Assembly (NCBI RefSeq): GCF_949769255.1
Contig: NZ_OX458329.1
Coordinates: forward strand, 2,108,001 to 2,172,000
Length of the DNA stretch: 64,000 nucleotides
From: Mobiluncus massiliensis
GTDB taxonomy: Bacteria; Actinomycetota; Actinomycetes; Actinomycetales; Actinomycetaceae
Direction: 5' to 3'
Position 1 is the first letter of the stretch. Every line of letters begins with the position of its first letter. The position numbers and the translations under genes were made by a program. Under the pieces are notes generated by a model. That model was given only the letters and a program-made list of their open reading frames with translations, was not told the origin of the DNA and ran no database searches. Below are positions 43,389 to 51,615 of the stretch, piece by piece.

Positions 43389-45023
43389 ATGAATACCTTA
43401 ACCGCAAAGCTGTGGGAAACGACCAAGTCGGTCCTTCCCATAGCTGGTGTTGTGGTGTTGGTGCATTTCACGGTCGTTCCCCTGCCGGGAGTACTGCTGC
43501 CGCGTTTCGGTCTGGGTGCCATCGCGATTATCGCCGGGCTGTCGCTGTTCCTGCTGGGGGTCGAGGTCGGTATCGCCCCCATCGGACGGATTATGTCCTC
43601 GACCGTGGTCAAGTCCGGGCGGATTTCGGTGGTCATGACGCTCACGTTTGTACTGGGTTTCCTGTTGACCATGGCGGAACCGGATATTCTCATCTATGCG
43701 GCGCAGGTCAACACGTTGACCCGCGGAATAGTGTCCTCAATTCTGTTGATTGTGGTGGTTTCCGCAGGGCTGGCGGTGCTGCTGTGTCTGGGTATGGTGC
43801 GGATTTTGCGCGGCTGGAAATTGCGCTGGGTGCTGCTGGCGTCTTATGGCCTGGTGGCGCTGTTGGCGCTGGTCGCGCCCATGCAGTATCTGGCGATTGC
43901 TTTTGACGCGTCCGGCGCCACGACCGGGCCGCTGACTGTGCCGGTCGTGCTGGCTTTTGCCACCGGGGTAGCGTCGATGAAACGCGACTCGTCCCGCAGT
44001 GAATCCGACGCGTTCGGGCTGGTGGCGATTGCTTGCGTGGGGGCGATTTTAGCCCTGCAAATCACGTCTATCCTGCTACATTTGGGCGCCTTGCCGACCA
44101 CCGGACCGACCTTGACTCCGGACACGACCCACCTCTTTGAACCGCTGGTGAAACATTTTCCGATGGAAGCCCGCAGCGTCAGCCTCGCCCTCGCCCCGCT
44201 GCTGGCGCTGTTCCTGATTGGAAACGTCACGGTGTTCAGGCTGCACAAGTCAGCGCGCCGCAGCGTCATCGCGGGTATCGTCATGGCGTTCTTGGGTCTG
44301 ACTTTCTTCCTGACCGGCGCAAACGGCGGTTTCATGGACGTGGGCCGCACTATCGGGGTGAGCTTGGCGCTGCGCGGCAGTGCGCCGCTACTGCTGGCCA
44401 TCGCTTTCACGCTGGGTTTCCTGGCGGTGCTGGCGGAACCGGCGGTACACGTCCTGACCGAGCAGGTGCAGGAGGTCACTTCCGGGTCGGTGCGCGCCTC
44501 TGCCGTGATGGCGGCGATGGCACTAGGAGTGGGCTCGGCAGTTCTGTTGTCTACGTTGCGTCTGGTGATACCCAGTTTAGAGCTGTGGCACATGCTGTTG
44601 CCGGGATATCTGGTGGCGGTCGGGTTGACGTTCGTGTCCTCAGAACTGTTCGGCGGGCTGGCTTTTGATGGCGGCGGGGTCGCGCCCGGCCCGATGCTGA
44701 CCACGTTTGTGCTGGCTTTTGCCCAGGGCGCGGCCGCGGGCACCCCTACTGCAGACGTGGTAGAGGACGGTTTGGGACTGATCACGATGGTCGCGCTGAT
44801 GCCCCCGATTGTGTTACAGCTGCTCGGTGTCGTATTCCAGGCTCGCGCCCGGCGCCGCACCAACCTGCGGAACAGCGACCCGTGGGCGAGCTCCACCCCG
44901 ACTGGTGAAACCAACCGCAACTCGACCCACTCTGCTGATGCGAAATCCACCCCCCGCGCTGCTGCCGTCTCGGCAGGGCATCAACCGGCTGAAACTGGCC
45001 ACGGAAAGAAGGAAAACTCATGA
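43389..45023 (+). CDS. DUF1538 membrane protein (second copy)
   Basis: Paralogue of the first DUF1538 protein, 544 residues, with the same two-fold pattern: GVEVG (57) and GANGG (310), AEPDI (96) and AEPAV (349), FDASGATTG (172) and FDGGGVAPG (426). It differs by a hydrophilic C-terminal tail of about 60 residues rich in Ser, Thr and Asn, probably cytoplasmic. The ATG directly follows the stop of the tandem PII-like gene, with GGGAG 5 bases upstream. The two paralogues may form a heteromer. Confidence 0.85.
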   Translation: MNTLTAKLWETTKSVLPIAGVVVLVHFTVVPLPGVLLPRFGLGAIAIIAGLSLFLLGVEVGIAPIGRIMSSTVVKSGRISVVMTLTFVLGFLLTMAEPDILIYAAQVNTLTRGIVSSILLIVVVSAGLAVLLCLGMVRILRGWKLRWVLLASYGLVALLALVAPMQYLAIAFDASGATTGPLTVPVVLAFATGVASMKRDSSRSESDAFGLVAIACVGAILALQITSILLHLGALPTTGPTLTPDTTHLFEPLVKHFPMEARSVSLALAPLLALFLIGNVTVFRLHKSARRSVIAGIVMAFLGLTFFLTGANGGFMDVGRTIGVSLALRGSAPLLLAIAFTLGFLAVLAEPAVHVLTEQVQEVTSGSVRASAVMAAMALGVGSAVLLSTLRLVIPSLELWHMLLPGYLVAVGLTFVSSELFGGLAFDGGGVAPGPMLTTFVLAFAQGAAAGTPTADVVEDGLGLITMVALMPPIVLQLLGVVFQARARRRTNLRNSDPWASSTPTGETNRNSTHSADAKSTPRAAAVSAGHQPAETGHGKKENS

Positions 45024-45331
45024 TTCAGGCGATATTGACCGTTGTGGAAAAAGGCCACGCCGAAGAGGTCATCGACGCGGCGGTGCAGGCCGGCTCGCAC
45101 GGCGGGACGATTATTAATGCGCGCGGTTCTGGAGTCCACGAAACCGCCACCCTGTTCGGTTTGGGGATTGAACCGGAAAAAGAGCTGGTGATAATCCTGG
45201 CCGACCAGGCGAAAGCCCCGCAGATAGTGGAAACCATCTATGAAACTCTGGAATTGCGCCAGCCCGGAAACGGCATTGTTTTCGTGCAAAACACGGTTCG
45301 CGTGCGCGGGCTTTACCAACCGACCGAGTAG
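45020..45331 (+). CDS. Single-domain PII-like protein
   Basis: Protein of 103 residues corresponding to one PII-like domain, most similar to the second half of the tandem protein (VIDAAVQAGSHGGTIINARGSG, GIEPEKELVIILAD, LRQPGNGIVFVQNT, ending VRGLYQP). Its ATG overlaps the stop of the second DUF1538 gene (ATGA), giving a strict DUF1538-PII-DUF1538-PII order. AAGGAAAACTC precedes the ATG. It may assemble with the tandem protein. Confidence 0.82.
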   Translation: MIQAILTVVEKGHAEEVIDAAVQAGSHGGTIINARGSGVHETATLFGLGIEPEKELVIILADQAKAPQIVETIYETLELRQPGNGIVFVQNTVRVRGLYQPTE

Positions 45332-45396
45332 GACCGGCAAAGCGTCCGAAACTTCCAAAGTGTCCGAAGCGTACAAAACGGGATAATACGGGCAAA

Positions 45397-45431
45397 AAAT
45401 AATAGTTGGAGGAAACCTCCAACTATTATTT
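45397..45431. terminator. Bidirectional terminator between the PII-like gene and carD
   Basis: Perfect 16-bp stem (arm starting AAATAATAGTTGGAGG at 45397) with loop AAA, flanked by an A-run on the left, so it gives a U-rich end on the carD strand. It also ends AU-rich on the plus strand. It lies 65 bp after the PII-like stop and 17 bp before the carD stop. Confidence 0.88.
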
Positions 45432-45448
45432 GCAAAAGTTATGGTGTC

Positions 45449-45931
45449 TTAGGAAGCCAAGACTTCATCCAGACGCAACGAAGCGTCCTCTTCGTTGGTT
45501 TTCTCAGCCAAGGCCAGTTCGGAAACCAGAATCTGACGCGCCTTGGTCAGCATCCGCTTTTCGCCGGCGGACAGTCCGCGGTTCGAGTCACGGCGGGACA
45601 GGTCACGCACAACTTCGGCCACCTTGACCACGTCGCCGGTAGCGATTTTTTCCACGTTGGCCTTGTAACGGCGCGACCAGTTGGAAGGCTCATCGGTCTT
45701 CTTGGCGCGCAACACTTCAAAGACGTGCTCCAGTCCGGCTTCATCAACCACGTCGCGCACTCCGACCATCTCTACGTTCTCAGACGGAATCTGGATGGTG
45801 AGGTCGCCTTGCGCGACACGGAGCTTGAGATATTCGCGTTCCACACCTCCAATAACGCGGGTTGTGATCTCTTCGATCGTGGCGGCCCCATGATGGGGAT
45901 AAACAACGGTTTCGCCAACCTTAAATGTCAT
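45449..45931 (-). CDS. carD: CarD-family RNA polymerase-binding regulator
   Basis: Binds RNA polymerase and stabilises open promoter complexes, influencing rRNA transcription. The 160-residue protein has the Tudor-like polymerase-interacting domain ([39 protein letters not shown]) and a C-terminal helical domain ([19 protein letters not shown] with the conserved Trp) as in mycobacterial CarD. GGGAG is 8 bases before the ATG. Confidence 0.96.
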   Translation of the reverse strand: MTFKVGETVVYPHHGAATIEEITTRVIGGVEREYLKLRVAQGDLTIQIPSENVEMVGVRDVVDEAGLEHVFEVLRAKKTDEPSNWSRRYKANVEKIATGDVVKVAEVVRDLSRRDSNRGLSAGEKRMLTKARQILVSELALAEKTNEEDASLRLDEVLAS

Positions 45932-46071
45932 ATTGAAAATCTCCCGTTTTTGAGGTGGATATACTTATATTATCACGATTTTGTGGTAAAGAGCAATTAA
46001 AGCTACGCTCACTTTTGGCGCAATGGCGCGAAAAAATGCCCCCCGTAGCACGAATTTTTACCGAGGTAACA

Positions 46072-46305
46072 ATGATTGAACCGAAAAGAAAAAAGAAGTC
46101 CGACCGTAAAAAAAAGCAGGGTATTGACCTAACAAACGCACCGGTAAAGCGGAAAGCAGTCAAGGCGGCACGCCGGGTGGTGGCTTCGCAAGCCGCGGAT
46201 GTAGCGGCTTTGCACGGAGTCGAAGCGGAACTGCTCGACCCGCCGGTCTATCAGGTTCGGCGGCACGGGATTTTGGCGGAGCCTTCGCGCGGCACCGAGT
46301 TCTAG
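46072..46305 (+). CDS. Small basic hypothetical protein
   Basis: Possible 77-residue protein starting at ATG 46072 with GAGG 7 bases upstream; an in-frame ATG at 45955 is less likely because it overlaps the carD promoter region. The first 35 residues are very Lys/Arg-rich (KRKKKSDRKKKQG), followed by an Ala-rich helix and a Pro-containing end. It could bind nucleic acid, but no family is recognised. It lies divergent from carD, with a hairpin after its stop. Confidence 0.5.
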   Translation: MIEPKRKKKSDRKKKQGIDLTNAPVKRKAVKAARRVVASQAADVAALHGVEAELLDPPVYQVRRHGILAEPSRGTEF

Positions 46306-46330
46306 AATCCGCAACGACCGGCAATTACAT

Positions 46331-46360
46331 GGGGCGCCTCGGTAAACCGAAGCGCCCCAC
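46331..46360. terminator. Terminator-like hairpin between convergent genes
   Basis: Arms TGGGGCGCCTCGGT and ACCGAAGCGCCCCA pair with one mismatch, between the small basic ORF and gpmA. The U-tract is poor on both sides. Confidence 0.6.
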
Positions 46361-46376
46361 ACATGTTTAAAATGAA

Positions 46377-47111
46377 CTATTTGCCCTGGTTAGCCACCGC
46401 TTTGATGGCGTCGGCAGCCGCGTCCGGATCCAGGTAGCGGCCGTGGGCGACAGGTTTGAAGTCCTCACCCAGCTCGTAGTACAGCGGAATCCCGGTGGGG
46501 ATGTTCAGGCCTGAAATCTCATCATCGCTGATGGAATCCAGGTGCTTCACAATGGCGCGCAACGAGTTGCCGTGAGCCGCCACCATGACGGTCTTGCCGG
46601 TCTTAAGGTCTGGAATGACCGCGTCTTGCCAGTAGGGCAAAGCGCGTTCCAGCACGTCCTTGAGACATTCCGAACGCGGAATCGGCTCGCCGGCGTAACG
46701 CGGATCGGCGTCCTGGCTAAACTCGGAACCAAGCTCAATCTGGGGCGGCGGCACGTCATAGGACCGACGCCACTGCATGAACAGGTCCTCGCCGTATTCG
46801 TCACGGATAGCCTTCTTGTTCAAGCCCTGCAAGGCGCCGTAGTGCCGTTCGTTCAGCCTCCACGAGCGGCGCACCGGAATCCAGTGCCGGTCGCACGCGT
46901 CTAACGCCAGGTTGGCGGTCATAATCGCGCGGCGCAGCAGGGAGGTGTGCAGGACATCAGGCAGGATGCCTTCCTTCTTAAGTAGTTCGCCGCCGCGGGT
47001 AGCTTCGGCGCGGCCCTTTTCGCTCAAAGGCACGTCAACCCACCCGGTGAACAGGTTTTTTGCATTCCATTCGCTCTCGCCGTGGCGGAGCAGCACAAGT
47101 TTGTACGTCAT
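46377..47111 (-). CDS. gpmA: 2,3-bisphosphoglycerate-dependent phosphoglycerate mutase
   Basis: Interconverts 3- and 2-phosphoglycerate in glycolysis. The 244 residues start [16 protein letters not shown] with the phosphorylated His in [17 protein letters not shown] and [13 protein letters not shown] complete the active site. A longer in-frame start at 47231 would add 40 unrelated residues and overlap the azlD gene, so it is rejected. It faces the small basic ORF across a hairpin. Confidence 0.95.
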   Translation of the reverse strand: MTYKLVLLRHGESEWNAKNLFTGWVDVPLSEKGRAEATRGGELLKKEGILPDVLHTSLLRRAIMTANLALDACDRHWIPVRRSWRLNERHYGALQGLNKKAIRDEYGEDLFMQWRRSYDVPPPQIELGSEFSQDADPRYAGEPIPRSECLKDVLERALPYWQDAVIPDLKTGKTVMVAAHGNSLRAIVKHLDSISDDEISGLNIPTGIPLYYELGEDFKPVAHGRYLDPDAAADAIKAVANQGK

Positions 47112-47193
47112 AGTTTCATTCTTCCACAGGCCTTTGCCAGTCATAGGGGCTTTTGGTCCCGGTTTTCTGGTGTGCCACGCCATTGGTGAGTGT

Positions 47194-47517
47194 TCACGAA
47201 AGGGCGGGCAAGAACCCTTGTGCGACCTCACAAACCCACACCGTCAGTGCCGCGGCGACAGCCACAACGAACAGCGACTGACCTCGCCACGACAGCACCA
47301 GAGCCACTCCGATGCCCAACACTGCGGAAATTAGGGAACCGGTCGAGAGGAACGCGGCGGGAATAATCATCGCGGCCAGCACCGCCCACGGCACGTAGTA
47401 CAGGAAAGAATTAATCCACGGAGACTTGATGTCCCGGCGTAACACCAGCAGCGGCAGGGCGCGCAAAGTGTATGTGACCAGCGCAGTCACCAGGATAGCT
47501 GTGGCCAGGTAGCTCAT
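47194..47517 (-). CDS. azlD: AzlD-family branched-chain amino acid transport subunit
   Basis: Small membrane protein of 107 residues, four hydrophobic segments, with the family start [20 protein letters not shown]. It pairs with AzlC to export branched-chain amino acids. Its ATG overlaps the azlC stop by 4 bp, giving translational coupling. Confidence 0.88.
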   Translation of the reverse strand: MSYLATAILVTALVTYTLRALPLLVLRRDIKSPWINSFLYYVPWAVLAAMIIPAAFLSTGSLISAVLGIGVALVLSWRGQSLFVVAVAAALTVWVCEVAQGFLPALS

Positions 47518-48272
47518 AGTTCGCCCGCTTTCTCCGCTTCGCCGCCGGACAGTTCCGGGCCGGTTGCCGGCTCTTGATGCGGAAAGAACGTCGCACCCAG
47601 CCCTGCGGCCACCAGGGTGGCAATAATGATGTGCCAGCCGGGGGACAGCTGGGACACGACCGGGGCAAAAGCGAGGGCGACTGAAGTTCCGGCCGCGATG
47701 GCCACCACGATTTTTACTTGCGAGGACTGTTTAAACGGAGGCATGACGATGGCGATAAACATGGCGTAAAGCAAAATTCCCGCCGCGTTTTCCACCGCTT
47801 TGGGCAGCGCCTCGCCCACGAACGCCCCGACCAGGGTGCCTGACACCCAGCCCAGAATCGGCAGAATCATCGAACCCAGATAATGCGCGAAACCCACGTG
47901 AGTCCGCCCGATATTGATAGCGTAAATCTCGTCCGTGACCCCCAGCGCCATCACCATCCGCTTGAGGCTGCCGACTGGGCGGGGATTTGTACTGGTCAGG
48001 CGCTGGGACAGGGAAGTACTCATCAGCAGGTAGCGCAGGTTCACCAGCGCCGTGGTTACGGCCAGCTCCACTAGGCCGCCCTGGGCGGCGATGATGGTAG
48101 TACCAGCAAACTGGCCGGTAGAGGACATATTGGTGAGGGAAAAGACGGCCGAGGACAGGGGCGGCAGTTTGCCTTGCGCCCAATACATGCCGATGGCGAT
48201 AGAAACCGCGAAATATCCCAGCCCGATGGGAAGTCCCGCCTTGATTCCCGCGGTAAAGTCGTGTTTTGTCAC
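47514..48272 (-). CDS. azlC: AzlC-family branched-chain amino acid exporter
   Basis: Membrane protein of 252 residues matching AzlC (GIKAGLPIGLGYFAVSIAIGM, LVNLRYLLMSTSLSQRL, DEIYAIN). With AzlD it forms a two-component exporter for leucine, isoleucine and valine. GTG start with AGG 7 bases upstream. The final 25 residues are polar. It lies 21 bp after cysS on the same strand and may share its transcript. Confidence 0.88.
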   Translation of the reverse strand: MTKHDFTAGIKAGLPIGLGYFAVSIAIGMYWAQGKLPPLSSAVFSLTNMSSTGQFAGTTIIAAQGGLVELAVTTALVNLRYLLMSTSLSQRLTSTNPRPVGSLKRMVMALGVTDEIYAINIGRTHVGFAHYLGSMILPILGWVSGTLVGAFVGEALPKAVENAAGILLYAMFIAIVMPPFKQSSQVKIVVAIAAGTSVALAFAPVVSQLSPGWHIIIATLVAAGLGATFFPHQEPATGPELSGGEAEKAGEL

Positions 48273-48293
48273 AGTTTGACCTGCTTTACGGGG

Positions 48294-49814
48294 CTAACCG
48301 AACGTGACCGGGCCGCACTGGGCGCCGGCGGGGGTGTCCACCACCGGGGCGACGTGGGCTTGCAACAGGTCGCGAATCGCGTCGGCACGGTCCCAATCCC
48401 GCTGGGCTTTCGCGTCAGCACGCTGCTGCAAAAGGGCGGTGACCAGCGCTTCCAAGGTATCGTTCGAGGACTCTGCGGAGTCTGGGGTGGCGCCGGGAGT
48501 CTCGGTTGCGGGCGTTGGCGTGGCCCAAGCCGGGTCGGCCGGGTCTAAACCGAACACGTCCAGCATGGCGCGCAATTGCCGGGCGGCCTGCTGAGCCGCA
48601 GGCGTGTCCCCGCTGGCCAAGGCCGCTTTGCCGGATTTTAGGGTACGGTGCAGTGCCGGGAGGGCACCGGGAACATTCAAGTCATCGTCCAAAGCCGCCA
48701 CAAAGTCATCGGGTAACTCGACCGCGGCCAGTTCGCGTTGCCGAGCGAGGTCCGGCTCGACATCGCCATAGATATTGCAAACCTCTGGAACCACCGCCCC
48801 CGCCGGGACGGACCGAGGAACTTGCTGGAGGAAACTGGTGAATTTGTCCCACAACAAAGCCGCCTGTTTCAAGGAATCCTCGGAGTATTCCAGATTCGTG
48901 CGATAGTGCGTGGTGACCACGGACATCCGCACCACCGCCGGATCCCAATCCTCCAACAGGCGGCGCACCCCGACCACGTTACCGACCGACTTCGACATTT
49001 TTTCGCCCTTCAGCGTCAGCCAGGCGTTATGCATCCAGTAGCGGGCAAATCCCCAGCCCGCTCCGTGAGACTGCGCCATCTCGTTTTCATGGTGGGGAAA
49101 GCGCAGGTCGAGCCCGCCGCCGTGAATGTCGAACGTGTCGCCCAGGTAAGCCTGGCTCATGGCGGAGCACTCCAGGTGCCAGCCGGGACGTCCGCGTCCC
49201 CAGGGCGCGTCCCAAGCCGCATCGGCGGGTTCGTCGCCTTTTGCGGCTTTCCACAAGGCAAAGTCACGAGGGTCGCGTTTGCCCGCCTCCGTTGCAGTGT
49301 CGATTTGGGATTCGTCCTCGGTAGAAGCAAGTTCGCTGACCGGTTGGTTCGTCAGCGCGCCATAGTCCGGCAGGGACGTCACCGAGAAGTACACGTTGCC
49401 GTTCGTGTCGCTGTAGGCGTGACCCCGCTCCAACAAGCGCTCAATCAGCGCAATCTGTTGGGGAATATGCCCGGTAGCGTGCGGAGTCACGGTCGGGGGC
49501 ACGGTGTTCAAAGCCCGGTAAGCAAAGTCGAATTCCCGCTCGAAATGGGCCGCCAGCTCCCACCACGGCACCCCGGCAGCGGCTGATTTAGTCAAAATCT
49601 TGTCGTCAATATCGGTGACGTTGCGCACGTAGGTCACCGCGTATCCCTGCCGGCGCAGCCAGCGTACCAGCACGTCAAAGTTCAGCGCGGCGCGCAAATG
49701 CCCCAGATGCGGAGCCCCCTGCACTGTCGGCCCGCACAGATAGAGCCCCACCTTTCCCGGCGTGACCGGCTCAAAGTCGCGGACTTCATGCGTGGCGGAA
49801 TCAAAAATCTTCAT
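48294..49814 (-). CDS. cysS: Cysteinyl-tRNA synthetase
   Basis: Charges tRNA-Cys. The 506-residue enzyme has the zinc-site start LYLCGPTVQGAPHLGHLR (HIGH-type motif), WHLECSAM, HGGGLDLRFPHHENE and the KMSKS loop (LKGEKMSKSVG). The helical DALR-type C-terminal region, with a low-complexity insert, distinguishes it from the shorter mycothiol ligase MshC. It is downstream of rlmB, the usual actinobacterial order. Confidence 0.96.
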   Translation of the reverse strand: MKIFDSATHEVRDFEPVTPGKVGLYLCGPTVQGAPHLGHLRAALNFDVLVRWLRRQGYAVTYVRNVTDIDDKILTKSAAAGVPWWELAAHFEREFDFAYRALNTVPPTVTPHATGHIPQQIALIERLLERGHAYSDTNGNVYFSVTSLPDYGALTNQPVSELASTEDESQIDTATEAGKRDPRDFALWKAAKGDEPADAAWDAPWGRGRPGWHLECSAMSQAYLGDTFDIHGGGLDLRFPHHENEMAQSHGAGWGFARYWMHNAWLTLKGEKMSKSVGNVVGVRRLLEDWDPAVVRMSVVTTHYRTNLEYSEDSLKQAALLWDKFTSFLQQVPRSVPAGAVVPEVCNIYGDVEPDLARQRELAAVELPDDFVAALDDDLNVPGALPALHRTLKSGKAALASGDTPAAQQAARQLRAMLDVFGLDPADPAWATPTPATETPGATPDSAESSNDTLEALVTALLQQRADAKAQRDWDRADAIRDLLQAHVAPVVDTPAGAQCGPVTFG

Positions 49815-49863
49815 GAGCTAAGTCTACTGGCTCGACCCAGCGCGGAGTAGTTATCGTGCAAAT

Positions 49864-49989
49864 GCACGAGTGACCGATTGTAAACCAGATTTTGGGTTTT
49901 TCCGGGCGGCTGGGGTGCAAAACCGCAGGTAAGACCGGTTTCAATTCGTGGCAGTTGTCTCGAAACGCAGTGAAATCGGTCATTCGTGC
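49864..49989. other. Long-range inverted repeat upstream of cysS
   Basis: Arms of 16 bp (GCACGAGTGACCGATT at 49864-49879 and its complement with one mismatch at 49974-49989) enclose 94 bases between rlmB and cysS. A smaller palindrome CGTGCA-AA-TGCACG (49855-49868) overlaps the left arm and offers a competing hairpin. Two alternative structures before a tRNA synthetase gene may mean leader control; this is not a T-box I can recognise. Confidence 0.45.
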
Positions 49990-50023
49990 CAGGCAAACCC
50001 GAAATCCGCGACAGTCGCCTCGC

Positions 50024-50992
50024 CTAGCCGCGCAGGGCGGCGATTTGGTACAGGGCGATGCCGGTAGCGACAGCGGCGTTCAGGGATTCCATGCGCTTAT
50101 CAATCGGGATGGACACAATCTGGTCGCAGGTTTCGCGCACCAGCCGGGAAATCCCTTTGCCTTCGGAGCCGGTCACGACCACCAGGGGCTGATCCGCCAG
50201 GGTCAAAGCGGGCAAATCCACTTCTCCTCCGCCGTCCAAGCCGATAGCGAACGCCCCCTCCGCCTGCAGCTGCTGCAGAGCATGAGTCAAGTTCCGCGCT
50301 TTGGCGACCGGCACAATCGCCGCCGCCCCCGCCGAAACTTTCCACACGGCCGCGGTGACGGAAGCCGAACGATGCTCGCCAATGATGACCCCGTCAGCTC
50401 CGAACGCCGCCGCGGAACGCAGCGTCGCCCCCAGGTTGTGAGGGTCGGTGACCTGGTCTAACACAATGAACAAGGGGGGACGCTGCGGCTCGGATTTGGC
50501 CCGAGTCACCGCCCGGTCCCACAAATCCATGACTTCGGCGTATTCGTAAGCCGCAATTTCCGCCGCGATTCCCTGATGGGTTCCTCCCGCGGTGATGCGA
50601 TCCAGGTCGGCGGGGGAGCATTCTCGCAGCTCCGCCCCCGAAGCGGCCCCCCGCTGTACCACTTTGGACAGGCGCTCGTCTTTCATGAGCGTGGCGGAAA
50701 CGAACAGGCGCTTTAGCGGCACTCCGGCCGCGGCGGCTTCGACTACCGGGTTGCGTCCGAAAATGATTTCGCTGTCCGTAGCGGTTGCGGGCCGGTACTT
50801 GTTTTTCGCGGCCGCTCGCTGGGTCACCCCCGAGGTGTGGGTGGCTTTGCGTTCCGCCTCCAGACGGTCGCGATAGGCCTGGTGGTAAGGGCGATTGACG
50901 GCTTTCGGGGTCGGCCCTTTGCCTTTCAAGCGGTGTCGGCGGACCCCGCCGCTGCCTTTCGGGGCGTGTGAAGCAGATTTCTTTGGACTCAT
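50024..50992 (-). CDS. rlmB: 23S rRNA (guanosine-2'-O-)-methyltransferase, RlmB/SpoU family
   Basis: Methylates a ribose in 23S rRNA (G2251 in E. coli). The C-terminal SpoU knot domain is clear: LVVVTGSEGKGISRL, IVSIPIDKRMESLNAA and DQVTDPHNLGATLRSAAAFG. A basic N-terminal extension (KGSGGVRRHRLKGKGP) precedes the substrate-binding domain, as in actinobacterial homologues. ATG 50992 is chosen over an upstream TTG; neither has a strong ribosome-binding site. Confidence 0.93.
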   Translation of the reverse strand: MSPKKSASHAPKGSGGVRRHRLKGKGPTPKAVNRPYHQAYRDRLEAERKATHTSGVTQRAAAKNKYRPATATDSEIIFGRNPVVEAAAAGVPLKRLFVSATLMKDERLSKVVQRGAASGAELRECSPADLDRITAGGTHQGIAAEIAAYEYAEVMDLWDRAVTRAKSEPQRPPLFIVLDQVTDPHNLGATLRSAAAFGADGVIIGEHRSASVTAAVWKVSAGAAAIVPVAKARNLTHALQQLQAEGAFAIGLDGGGEVDLPALTLADQPLVVVTGSEGKGISRLVRETCDQIVSIPIDKRMESLNAAVATGIALYQIAALRG

Positions 50993-51060
50993 GCCGACCA
51001 TTTTACCCAACGTGTTTTTGCCGGGCGCAAACTCGCGGTGTTCCCGGGGTGGGCAGGTCG

Positions 51061-51615
51061 TTAGCGTTGGTTAGGATCTGAGGCGGATCGGGTGTTGTCT
51101 GACTCTTCGGAGGTGTCAGCGGTGCGCTGCTCCAGCTCGTCGAGCAGGTCACGAATTTCCGAACGCACAAAATCGCGGGTCGCGAGCTCGGACACCGCCA
51201 AACGCAGGGCGGCAATTTCCCTGGTTAGGTATTCGGTATCGGCCAAAGTCCGGGCGGCCTGCTGGCGGTCCTGTTCGGCGATGACCCGGTCGCGGTCGTC
51301 CTGCCGGTTTTGCGCAAACATAATGAGCGGCGCAGCGTACGAGGCTTGGGTGGAAAACATCAGGTTTAGCAGGATAAACGGGTAGGGATCCCACGGGTTA
51401 TCCCCGAGAGATTGGGTCAATATCAGGTTCGCGATAATCCAGACCGCCACGAAAACCGTCATCCACAAAATGAACTTGGAAGTACCCATGAACCGGGCGG
51501 TGCTTTCCGCCACCCGAGTAAACAGCGAACGATCCTGGGCGCCGATTTGGGAGCGGCGCCGGCGTCCGAACACTCCGCGGCGTCCTTCGGTGGGGGTCTC
51601 CAATCCCTTAGACAT
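51061..51615 (-). CDS. DUF1003 membrane protein
   Basis: Protein of 184 residues with two hydrophobic helices around FILWMTVFVAVWIIANLIL and NPWDPYPFILLNLMFSTQASYAAPLIMFAQNRQ, the DUF1003 signature, followed by a coiled-coil C-terminus. Function unknown. The start overlaps the end of the MgtE_N/CBS gene by 8 bp; this pairing is common in actinobacteria and suggests shared membrane or Mg2+ homeostasis work. Confidence 0.87.
   Translation of the reverse strand: MSKGLETPTEGRRGVFGRRRRSQIGAQDRSLFTRVAESTARFMGTSKFILWMTVFVAVWIIANLILTQSLGDNPWDPYPFILLNLMFSTQASYAAPLIMFAQNRQDDRDRVIAEQDRQQAARTLADTEYLTREIAALRLAVSELATRDFVRSEIRDLLDELEQRTADTSEESDNTRSASDPNQR

Noticed and set aside
42711-45331. Calling the PII-like proteins GlnB or GlnK
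   Set aside because: They lack the T-loop tyrosine region and are not beside amtB or glnD; only the general PII-like fold is supported.
48294-49814. MshC (mycothiol ligase) instead of cysteinyl-tRNA synthetase
   Set aside because: At 506 residues with a C-terminal anticodon-binding region it fits CysS; MshC is about 100 residues shorter and lacks that region.
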